The notes below the pieces were generated by a model. It ran no database searches, was not told where the DNA came from, and was given only the letters and a program-made list of their open reading frames with translations. This document shows, in pieces, positions 17,001-22,592 of a DNA stretch of 25,953 nucleotides. The position numbers and the translations under genes were made by a program. Every line of letters starts with the position of its first letter. The stretch's first letter is position 1. The DNA lies in NCBI GenBank assembly GCA_002420015.1, contig DIHF01000069.1:2803-28755 (forward strand). Direction: 5' to 3'. Source of the stretch: Micavibrio sp. UBA5703 (GTDB lineage Bacteria; Pseudomonadota; Alphaproteobacteria; Micavibrionales; Micavibrionaceae).

Positions 17001-17046
17001 GGGCCAGACCTCCGGCCAGCTTAATATTAGCGGGGTAATTCTTCAT
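14008..17046 (-). CDS. Secreted 1012-residue protein with four internal helical repeats
   Basis: I recognise no family. The N-terminus (MKNYPANIKLAGGLALTLLF, then ATAQEAAPS) is a Sec signal peptide. Residues about 50-270 are a charged domain rich in Asp, Lys and Tyr (e.g. YYVPDLDEGEILGKAIDPDA). Pro-rich stretches lie at 375-400. Four related helical units follow, centred on GYGPVLREAW (471), GYAEILEAAS (660), EYGKILEATM (766) and GYGDILEKAW (900). Each is preceded by a segment like MASGKIPPDQLKQVIDEHK and followed by a charged helix with an I.E(I/V) pattern; most open with a PPDPK-like stretch. The start has AGGGA about 12 bp upstream. It lies 21 bp after the Mth938-like gene and so is the distal gene of the sec block. 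Its stop codon lies in the end of the MITE-like element. Confidence 0.85.
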   Translation of the reverse strand: MKNYPANIKLAGGLALTLLFATAQEAAPSGSVKAEGKSGIMADQKQDQKKYPPKAFVRERVVAVGDLPRPPNDTRQHNEDYIERDIDETPVDLVFYTIKKLEQGAVYPDTIQTPRHWVNVDPFDPKSGKEFTKDGRMLAVAYVKKGSAKDGRVDPDDIYEPWKNGKKNISEDEADRVYYVPDLDEGEILGKAIDPDAHKVVDVSPRGTPSKNLINKLFVDGQEVRSTFVRAGTTKIGEDVKRENVYDLRAQGYRYKDNPRLLESISQEPAPRAPTPKEEFNKVAAPVVAAERNWKAAWRNLGEIKTALESDVKAQKPETQARLKELVGDDKYSGVLKNYIEVSVARGSPSYDKDHQFMIMQVRDGKEVSFQAAAPKPPEPEPVAVEKPPEKPPSVSPPVKSQLAILSEISMKGMMPPPDLPPGTDNRRKLLGYENGLEKSAKRTADEIASGGINGEQAELVIAAHEKVPSGYGPVLREAWTKFQDGKGTSADREGLFAKIGEVKSGRVDVANSIPSKSDKALAQALVNIDKKMGAIKDKINADPDLTSEEKKTAMAQIDERAKNFTGDMQKMRGNMFRGALKESGLLPGDAKPTKLSQDEMRDLLPPDPKSLADSIHGRLSYEEIMYQGARGAIQRMASGKIPPDQLKQVIDEHKRASTGYAEILEAASNELGKYKTPRTDKYFARIEEISGKRIEAFAANELSLTGQKNETPKQIMERLSPPDPKDQQALHDRARDTMLYMAAGKMPEAVAKDLTGKYKQVSPEYGKILEATMQDFKGAANKPQRLWDALEAVDVTMYQDEFNDDGPGAEEYEQGVHKTPQAPAPEVAWQEKIALRPEMMAGFLIPDRKLFPLTGQGEKDYEERLRSNAAGAVIFMSSGQMYPKDAEKVIEVHKYAKSGYGDILEKAWQEFKDTKRETPGDPSKYLEQINEIKDDHVKEINAEPRSEVLGAGSPVAAKDKLVETSIETAFGPLSPIFARAHDYSYEPTVEPKVDYDHTLVATVTADMPKNA

Positions 17047-17067
17047 AAATCGTTAATTTCCCTGAAT

Positions 17068-17445
17068 TCAGGCCGGAATAAGGGCGGCGGCGACGCGGCG
17101 GCCCTCGGCCATCAATACATTATAGGTGCGGCAGGCCGCGCCGGTATCCATGACATCTACATTAAGCCCCTTGCCGGACAAGGCTAATTTTACGTCTGGC
17201 TTCAGGAAAACCATCGTTTTACCGCAGCCCAGCAGGATCACATCGATAACGCCCTTCATGACCGCTAAAGGCTCAAAATCCGGGGCCTGAAGATCAGCGG
17301 CGGCGGCAACGATATCCCACATTATAACGCTGTCTGGGGTTACGATGACCGGGCGATCAAAGACGTTCTCCCCGACCTTGATGCGCCCGCCCGCATAGCT
17401 GTGAATGATATTCTTTCCCTTCCCGACCAGCGGCGTGACATCCAT
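17068..17445 (-). CDS. Mth938/NDUFAF3-like (DUF498) protein
   Basis: This 125-residue single-domain protein of the Mth938-like family has the typical C-terminal segment VDVMDTGAACRTYNVLMAEGRRVAAALI and a central ILLGCGKTMVFL strand-loop. The mitochondrial member NDUFAF3 is an assembly factor of respiratory complex I; bacterial members are commonly encoded right after secF, as here. The ATG at 17445 is 4 bp past the secF stop, so it is probably co-transcribed and coupled to secF. No signal peptide or membrane segment is seen, so it is cytoplasmic, perhaps peripheral to the membrane. The biochemical role is inferred from the family only. Confidence 0.9.
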   Translation of the reverse strand: MDVTPLVGKGKNIIHSYAGGRIKVGENVFDRPVIVTPDSVIMWDIVAAAADLQAPDFEPLAVMKGVIDVILLGCGKTMVFLKPDVKLALSGKGLNVDVMDTGAACRTYNVLMAEGRRVAAALIPA

Positions 17446-17449
17446 GGGG

Positions 17450-18385
17450 TTACGCTTCCGTATCCTTCTTCACGGACGCATCCCCGCGCTTGAGATTCAG
17501 ATACAGCAAAATCGGCGAAGCCACGAATACCGATGAATACGTGCCGACGATAATCCCGAAGATCAGGGCATAGACGAAACCCCTGATAACCTCACCGCCA
17601 TAGATATAAAGCGCCAGCAGCGCCAGCAGCGTCGTCAATCCGGTCACGAAAGTGCGCGACAATGTCTGATTGACCGAAAGGTTGATGATATCACGCAGCG
17701 ACATCTTTTTATACTTGCGCAGATTCTCGCGGATACGGTCGAACACGACGACAGTGTCGTTGGTGGAATAGCCGGCGATAGTCAAAATCGCGGCAATGGT
17801 CGTCAGGCTGAATTCCATCTGCGTGACGGCAAACAGGCCCAGCACCGCAAAACAGTCATGGAGCAGCGCCACGATACAGGCAGCGCCAAACTGCCATTCG
17901 AACCGGACCCAGACATAAGCCAGAATGCCGATGATCGAAAATAAAACGGCATAGAACCCCTGAAGCTTGAGTTCCTTACCGACTTGAGGGCCGACGAATT
18001 CGGTGCGGCGGTAATCGACGGGCTTGTCGAATTGCTTGTCGAGCGTGGCGCGAACCGTCTCAAGTGATTTCTTTTGCGTTTCCGCATCGTCGCCCAATTG
18101 CGGCAAGCGGATCAACAAGTCCCGCTTCTCGCCGAATTCCTGTATCGAAGCCTCACCAAAACCAAGCTCATTGATCGCCTTGCGCATCGCGCCAAGATCC
18201 GGATCGGCCGGCGTTCTGATCTCGATGGCCGTGCCGCCGGTGAAGTCGATGCCTAAATTCAGGCCGCCGAAAATCGTAAGGCCAATGGCCCCAATGTTAA
18301 CCAGCGTGGAAAACACCAGCGCGAAGACATGCCACCTGACAAAATCGAATTTGGTATCGTCGGGGACGATTTTAATGCCCTTCAT
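17450..18385 (-). CDS. secF: Protein translocase subunit SecF
   Basis: SecF is an inner-membrane RND-type subunit that, with SecD and YajC, uses the proton gradient to help pull proteins through SecYEG. The 311 residues from ATG 18385 have TM1 followed by GGLNLGIDFTGGTAIEI, a periplasmic P1-like domain, and five further membrane segments. The signature AGYSTNDTVVVFDRIRENLR is present. I chose ATG 18385 because GGAG lies 8 bp upstream and the codon starts 2 bp after the secD stop. A longer frame from 18427 would overlap secD and add 14 poorly fitting residues. Mth938-like follows 4 bp after its stop. Confidence 0.96.
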   Translation of the reverse strand: MKGIKIVPDDTKFDFVRWHVFALVFSTLVNIGAIGLTIFGGLNLGIDFTGGTAIEIRTPADPDLGAMRKAINELGFGEASIQEFGEKRDLLIRLPQLGDDAETQKKSLETVRATLDKQFDKPVDYRRTEFVGPQVGKELKLQGFYAVLFSIIGILAYVWVRFEWQFGAACIVALLHDCFAVLGLFAVTQMEFSLTTIAAILTIAGYSTNDTVVVFDRIRENLRKYKKMSLRDIINLSVNQTLSRTFVTGLTTLLALLALYIYGGEVIRGFVYALIFGIIVGTYSSVFVASPILLYLNLKRGDASVKKDTEA

Positions 18386-18387
18386 GA

Positions 18388-19935
18388 CTATATCTCCAGT
18401 TTTGAGGGCTTGAAGTGGCGCAGCCATGCCACGATGATCAGGTGCGCAACCATGATGGCGCTGAAAAACGAAGTAACGATCCCGATCCCCAGCGTCACGC
18501 CGAACCCCTTGATCGGGCCGGTGCCAAAGGCAAACAGGATCACGGCGGCAATCAGCGTCGTCAGGTTGGAATCGACAATAGTTGTCATGGCGCTCTTAAA
18601 GCCTGAATCGATGGAAGCGATCGGCGAACGTCCGGCGCGCAGATCTTCCCTGATGCGCTCGAAAATAAGAACGTTGGAGTCAACCGCCATACCTATAGTC
18701 AAAACGATCCCCGCAATACCGGGCAGCGTCAGTGTCGCCTGCAACATCGACAGGATGGCGAACATCAGCGCCACATTCACGAATAGCGCCACATTCGCAA
18801 TCAAACCGAATGTCCCGTAAGCCAGAAGCATAAATACAAGAACCAGTGCCATGCCGATCAGGCTGGCTTTCTTTCCGGCCTCAATCGAGTCCGCGCCAAG
18901 CGATGGCCCGACCGTGCGCTCCTCCATAACTTTCATCGGCGCGGGCAACGCACCGGCACGCAGCAGGAGGGCTAAATCGCTGGCCGTCTGCACGGTGAAA
19001 CCGCCGGAGATAACCCCCTGCCCACCGCAAATCTGTTCGCGGATATTGGGGGCGCTGATGATCTCCTTATCGAGCACAATGGCGAAAGGCTTACCGACAT
19101 TGTTGCGCGTTACATCGCAAAAGCGCCGCCCGCCGACGCCGTTCAAACGAAAGCTCACGACCGCATCACCCTGCTGGAAGCTGGGCTGCGCGGTTTCCAG
19201 CATGTCGCCGGTGATGATCGCGTGCCTGTCGATGGTAATCGTACGGCCCGGCTCATCCATCATCGGCAATTTCAAACCGCTTACCCCGTCTTGCATGGCA
19301 CTGACGAGGTGAAAGCCCAGCTTGGCGGTTTTGCCGACGATGCGCTTTAAATCTTCGGCATTCGCGCCCGGCACCTGCAAAAGGATGCGGTTGTCGCCCT
19401 GACGCTGGATGCTGGGCTCGGTGGTGCCCAGTTCGTCGACGCGGCGGCGGACGATCTCGATGGATTGCGATATGGTCTGGTCGTAAATCTGTTTTTGCGC
19501 AATATCGTTCATCACGCCTTCAATCAGAAGGCCGTCCTGCTGCGTCGTAATTTCAAGGGTGTTGTTATTCGACGTACGAAGGATTTTCCTGACCTTCTCG
19601 CCATCCGCGGCATCGCGCAGCGTCACCCGAACGCCTTTTTGTACGGGGCCTATGCGCGTATAGCCGATTTTTTCCTCGCGCAGTTGCTTTCTTAAGTCCT
19701 GCACCATCATCTCGGCCTGCTCCTTGAAGACGACATCGACATCGACCTCATAAAGCAAGTGCGCGCCGCCGCGCAGATCAAGGCCCAGATTCACCGACTT
19801 GGTCGGCATCCACCCCGGCAGATTGGCCTGCATCCAGCCACGCGTGTTTTCGTCAACAGCGCTTGGGACACTATAGATAAAACCCAGAACGGTAATGAGG
19901 ATAATAAGAGTGGCTTTCCAGCGCGCAACATGCAT
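18388..19935 (-). CDS. secD: Protein translocase subunit SecD
   Basis: SecD is the inner-membrane partner of SecF, with a large periplasmic region that binds emerging substrates. The 515-residue length is typical of alphaproteobacteria. The N-terminal TM1 (8-25) is followed by NLGLDLRGGAHLLYEVDV (49-66). The periplasmic P1 domain includes RRRVDELGTTEPSIQRQGDNRILLQVPG, and the C-terminal membrane bundle has IGMAVDSNVLIFERIRED (from 414; Asp419 is the conserved membrane aspartate). The start ATG is preceded by GGAAAG about 11 bp upstream. It lies 21 bp after yajC and 2 bp before secF, forming a compact yajC-secD-secF operon. Confidence 0.97.
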   Translation of the reverse strand: MHVARWKATLIILITVLGFIYSVPSAVDENTRGWMQANLPGWMPTKSVNLGLDLRGGAHLLYEVDVDVVFKEQAEMMVQDLRKQLREEKIGYTRIGPVQKGVRVTLRDAADGEKVRKILRTSNNNTLEITTQQDGLLIEGVMNDIAQKQIYDQTISQSIEIVRRRVDELGTTEPSIQRQGDNRILLQVPGANAEDLKRIVGKTAKLGFHLVSAMQDGVSGLKLPMMDEPGRTITIDRHAIITGDMLETAQPSFQQGDAVVSFRLNGVGGRRFCDVTRNNVGKPFAIVLDKEIISAPNIREQICGGQGVISGGFTVQTASDLALLLRAGALPAPMKVMEERTVGPSLGADSIEAGKKASLIGMALVLVFMLLAYGTFGLIANVALFVNVALMFAILSMLQATLTLPGIAGIVLTIGMAVDSNVLIFERIREDLRAGRSPIASIDSGFKSAMTTIVDSNLTTLIAAVILFAFGTGPIKGFGVTLGIGIVTSFFSAIMVAHLIIVAWLRHFKPSKLEI

Positions 19936-19956
19936 GGCGGTATTTCTTTCCGTATC

Positions 19957-20358
19957 CTAGAGACTCTTGTCTTTGTCTTTCTTCTCGCCAGCCGGCTTGC
20001 TACGCAGCAACGGCCCGTCCTTTGACTGGATCGTCGAGCGCAGCGCCGTCACCTTGATATTGTTGCCAAGATCGACAACGACCTCGTCGTTTCCGTCCTC
20101 TATCTTTTCGATCCTGCCGATCAGCCCGCCGCCGGTAATAACCTTGTCGCCCTTCTTCAGACCCTGAAGCATCTGGCTGTGTTCCTTGAAACGTTTTTGC
20201 TGAGGCATAATGAGGAGGACATAGAACATAACCACCAGAACCAGAATAAGCCCCATATTCCAGGCAAAAGCCTCACCCGCGCTCGGCGTTCCGGCCAAAG
20301 CTGCGGCGGCTTCCGTGCTGACGCCTTCAGCGGCGGCATAGGCTTTTGAAATAAACAT
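19957..20358 (-). CDS. yajC: Preprotein translocase subunit YajC
   Basis: This small single-pass membrane protein associates with SecDF. It has 133 residues. A short Ala-rich N-terminus precedes the transmembrane helix MGLILVLVVMFYVLLIMP (35-52). The family hallmark PQQKRFKEHSQMLQGLKKGDKVITGGGLIGRI and a small beta-barrel domain follow. The C-terminus is lysine-rich. AAAGGG lies about 10 bp before the ATG. It is the first gene of the sec cluster and has a possible promoter in the 74-bp gap upstream. Confidence 0.95.
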   Translation of the reverse strand: MFISKAYAAAEGVSTEAAAALAGTPSAGEAFAWNMGLILVLVVMFYVLLIMPQQKRFKEHSQMLQGLKKGDKVITGGGLIGRIEKIEDGNDEVVVDLGNNIKVTALRSTIQSKDGPLLRSKPAGEKKDKDKSL

Positions 20359-20388
20359 AATAACGAACCCTTTCCCAATCTTTTCAGG

Positions 20389-20416
20389 ACTATAAAGATA
20401 TGACCGTCAAAAACAA
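20389..20416 (-). promoter_or_regulatory. Possible sigma-70-type promoter of yajC-secDF
   Basis: On the minus strand, TTGTTT (20416-20411) and TATAGT (20394-20389) are separated by 16 bp. The -10 box ends about 30 bp before the yajC ATG. It lies in the only sizeable gap between the LysM/M23 gene and yajC. The assignment rests on consensus resemblance alone. Confidence 0.35.
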
Positions 20417-20432
20417 GGGGGGTCCGCTACCA

Positions 20433-21506
20433 TTACCCTTCCAGATACCGATCCGGATTGATCGCCTCGGTCCCCCGGCGCAGTTCGAAGTGCAATTGCG
20501 GCTCCGACACCGAGCCCGTCGAGCCGACCGTGCCGATGCTCTGGCCGCGCCTGACGGTGTCGCCGCGCTTGATGCTCGTCTGATCCATATGGGCATAGGC
20601 GCTCATCCAGTTGCCTTCGTGCCGCACCAGCACCAGATTGCCCGATCCTTTCAGTTCGCTCCCGGCATAGACCACAACGCCGTTTTCAGCGGCAAGTACG
20701 GGCGTGCCCTTCGGTGCCTTAATATTGATGCCGTCATTATGCAGGCCGCTGCTCTTTGGACCGTATTGCGAAATGATCTTCCCCTCCACAGGCCGCAGGA
20801 ATTTCCCCGAGGAACGCTTCGGCGTTTGCCTGGATATTTTGGGCAAGGGCTGGGGCTTTGTTGTTTCCTCGTCCACAGGCGGTGCCAGCACGGCGGTCTG
20901 CACGGCAGCAGCCTCTTCTGGCGGCGGGGCGAGTATCTCGCGATCAACAGGCGCGGGCGCGGTAGGCGGCATCACGACCTCCGGCGACATCCCAGCATAA
21001 TCGGGGATCGACGGGTCATTGTTAAATCCATAGGGCTGCGCAACCTTGCGCGTAACGGACGGCATCCGCAGCGTCAATCCCGGCTGCAAACGATACGGCG
21101 CTTGTAATTGGTTAAGCTGGGCGATCTCGCTCGTGTTCACGCCGAACACACGCGACACCTCATACAACGTATCGCCGGAGCGCACCCTGTATTCCATCGG
21201 CGGCGGCAGCCAGAGGCGCTGCCCGCCCTTCAGTTTAAACGGCGCGCTCAGCCTGTTCTTCACAGCGATATCGCGCATGGCCATGTTGTAACGCTGCGCC
21301 ACGCTCCACAGCGTATCGCCTTCAACCACCGTATGAATCCCGGCACTGCCCGCGCCCTGCGATCGGCCGTAATGGGAAACAGGCGCAGGTTTTTGCGTAT
21401 CGGTTGCAACGCAGGCAACCAGCAAAAAACAAAGCGCAACAGGCAAAAGAAGATTAAAAGAAGAAGGCATCCTCATAGGCAATAAATTACACCGTCTGCC
21501 GCTCAA
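20433..21506 (-). CDS. LysM-M23 envelope lipoprotein, NlpD-like
   Basis: This is a predicted lipoprotein with lipobox LLVAC (Cys32). Two peptidoglycan-binding LysM domains follow (57-101, HTVVEGDTLWSVAQRYNM; 105-149, YRVRSGDTLYEVSRVFGV), then a Pro-rich linker and a C-terminal M23/LytM domain (about 239-357). Within M23, YAHMD (His306) and LHFEL (His339) are kept. The first zinc motif reads GLHNDGIN, where an Asp usually follows H..G.; the zinc site may therefore be degenerate. NlpD/EnvC relatives with incomplete sites activate amidases rather than cut peptidoglycan, so an activator role in cell separation is inferred. The start is TTG 21506, with GAGAGGG about 6 bp upstream and 11 bp after the pcm stop. 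ATG 21476 would give a more conventional signal peptide. Confidence 0.9.
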   Translation of the reverse strand: MSGRRCNLLPMRMPSSFNLLLPVALCFLLVACVATDTQKPAPVSHYGRSQGAGSAGIHTVVEGDTLWSVAQRYNMAMRDIAVKNRLSAPFKLKGGQRLWLPPPMEYRVRSGDTLYEVSRVFGVNTSEIAQLNQLQAPYRLQPGLTLRMPSVTRKVAQPYGFNNDPSIPDYAGMSPEVVMPPTAPAPVDREILAPPPEEAAAVQTAVLAPPVDEETTKPQPLPKISRQTPKRSSGKFLRPVEGKIISQYGPKSSGLHNDGINIKAPKGTPVLAAENGVVVYAGSELKGSGNLVLVRHEGNWMSAYAHMDQTSIKRGDTVRRGQSIGTVGSTGSVSEPQLHFELRRGTEAINPDRYLEG

Positions 21507-21517
21507 CGTCTACCCTC

Positions 21518-22192
21518 TCAGGCCGCCTCCTCGTCCTTGGCGATATCGGGCAAAAGCGGCACAAAGCGCACGGGCATAAGGTCTTTAATAGCAAAGCTGC
21601 CGTCCTCGTTCTTTTGATAGGATTTCAGCATCTGCTCCCCCGGCGGGCCGACGGGAATGACCATAATCCCGCCCGGCTTGAGCTGGTCCAGCAAGGCTTG
21701 CGGCGGCGCTGCCGAAGCGGCCGCCGTAACGATGATTTTATCAAACGGCGCCTGATCGATGCCGTTGATCTTCGGCCAACCCTTCATACCATCGGCGGCC
21801 AGCGCCGTAATGTTCCTGAGCTTCAATTGATCGAAACGCTTTTCGGCATCCTTCTGCAGCGGCACATGGCGCTCGATGGTGTAAACACGGCGCGACAGAT
21901 GCGCCAGAATCGCGGTCTGATAACCGCAACCCGTGCCGATCTCCAGCACCTTGTCGCGGTCCGAGAGCTTCAACCCCTCCGTCATCGCCGCCACCACAAG
22001 CGGCTGGCTGATCGTTTGCCCGCGCCCGATCGGCAGGGCCGTATCCTCCCACGCCTGATCCAGAACCTCGCGGGGGACGAAGGCATCGCGCGGCACGCGC
22101 TCCATCGCCGACAGCACATTCGTATCCGTTATGCCCCGCGTCCGCAGATGCATAATCAGCCTGATGCGTTTGTTCATGTCCTGCGCGTTCAC
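21518..22192 (-). CDS. pcm: Protein-L-isoaspartate O-methyltransferase
   Basis: This enzyme repairs damaged proteins by methylating L-isoaspartyl residues with S-adenosylmethionine. Its 224 residues are normal length. The PCMT signature TISQPLVVAAMTEGL (60-74) precedes the S-adenosylmethionine-binding motif I VLEIGTGCGYQTAILA (82-97). Later motifs are YTIERH and KPGGIMVIPVG. The start is GTG 22192, preceded by the purine-rich GGAGGAGAAGA; ATG 22177 is an alternative that removes five residues. In many proteobacteria surE lies just upstream of pcm. Here that position is taken by a repeat-flanked segment with GIY-YIG and DUF4153 genes. The downstream LysM/M23 gene is 11 bp away. Confidence 0.96.
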   Translation of the reverse strand: MNAQDMNKRIRLIMHLRTRGITDTNVLSAMERVPRDAFVPREVLDQAWEDTALPIGRGQTISQPLVVAAMTEGLKLSDRDKVLEIGTGCGYQTAILAHLSRRVYTIERHVPLQKDAEKRFDQLKLRNITALAADGMKGWPKINGIDQAPFDKIIVTAAASAAPPQALLDQLKPGGIMVIPVGPPGEQMLKSYQKNEDGSFAIKDLMPVRFVPLLPDIAKDEEAA

Positions 22193-22205
22193 TCTTCTCC
22201 TCCTC

Positions 22206-22234
22206 CGTCACCCCGGCGAAAGCCGGGGCCCATA
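22206..22234. repeat. REP-like hairpin arm, left of the GIY-YIG gene
   Basis: This 29-bp arm has core hairpin CCCCGGCGAAAGCCGGGG. It is identical to 24412-24440 and matches the reverse complement of 22554-22582 at 26 of 29 bases. With that right arm it encloses the GIY-YIG gene. It lies 14 bp upstream of the pcm start codon. Confidence 0.85.
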
Positions 22235-22243
22235 CTGACTTAA

Positions 22244-22540
22244 TCATAAACCGATATTTTCAGACAAATCCCACCAGTTTGGATTACTTTTTTCTATTAA
22301 CTCTATCTTCCAATCCCTTTTCCATTCTTTCATGTTACGCTCGCGCTTAATGGCACTTTCAGAATTTTCATGGTGCTCATAATAAACCAGCGTTTTTATA
22401 TCGTATTTTTTAGTGAACCCTTCGATCAAACCTTGCCTATGTTCAGATAGTCTTTTTGGCAAATCAGATGTTACACCTATATACAAACTCCCATAACGCT
22501 TACTGGCCAGAATATAGACGTAAAAGTTCTTTTCATTCAT
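22244..22540 (-). CDS. Stand-alone GIY-YIG nuclease domain protein
   Basis: This 98-residue single-domain protein belongs to the small UPF0213/YhbQ-like GIY-YIG group. The first half of the motif is FYVYILASKRYGSLYIGVTS (VYI at 8-10, YIG at 20-22), followed by Arg30 and His34. The metal-binding glutamate is Glu67 in AIKRERNMKEWKR, and NPNWWDL (86-92) closes the domain. It is an Mg-dependent DNA nuclease by family; the natural target is unknown. The gene is clearly more AT-rich than pcm and the DUF4153 gene, and its ribosome-binding site is weak. It lies inside a palindrome formed by REP-like arms at 22206-22234 and 22554-22582. Its last two codons and stop overlap a stretch that also occurs in the loop of the gene-free palindrome near 24441-24460. 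Confidence 0.93.
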   Translation of the reverse strand: MNEKNFYVYILASKRYGSLYIGVTSDLPKRLSEHRQGLIEGFTKKYDIKTLVYYEHHENSESAIKRERNMKEWKRDWKIELIEKSNPNWWDLSENIGL

Positions 22541-22553
22541 CTTATAAAATTAC

Positions 22554-22582
22554 TATGGTTCCCGGCTTTCGCCGGGATGACG
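22554..22582. repeat. REP-like hairpin arm, right of the GIY-YIG gene
   Basis: Reads TATGG, then the hairpin CCCGGCTTTCGCCGGG, then ATGACG. It is an inverted copy of 22206-22234 and equivalent to 24461-24489. It lies 10 bp beyond the DUF4153 stop codon and 13 bp upstream of the GIY-YIG start codon. Confidence 0.85.
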
Positions 22583-22592
22583 AAAAAAGGAA

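Noticed and set aside
15652..17187. Plus-strand frames of 201 and 297 residues opposite the repeat protein
   Set aside because: The minus-strand protein has a signal peptide and internal repeats that conserve amino acids between units, which only makes sense if that strand is coding.
18386..18427. Upstream extension of secF to 18427
   Set aside because: It would overlap the end of secD and add residues not typical of SecF. ATG 18385 has GGAG at a good distance and follows the secD stop directly.
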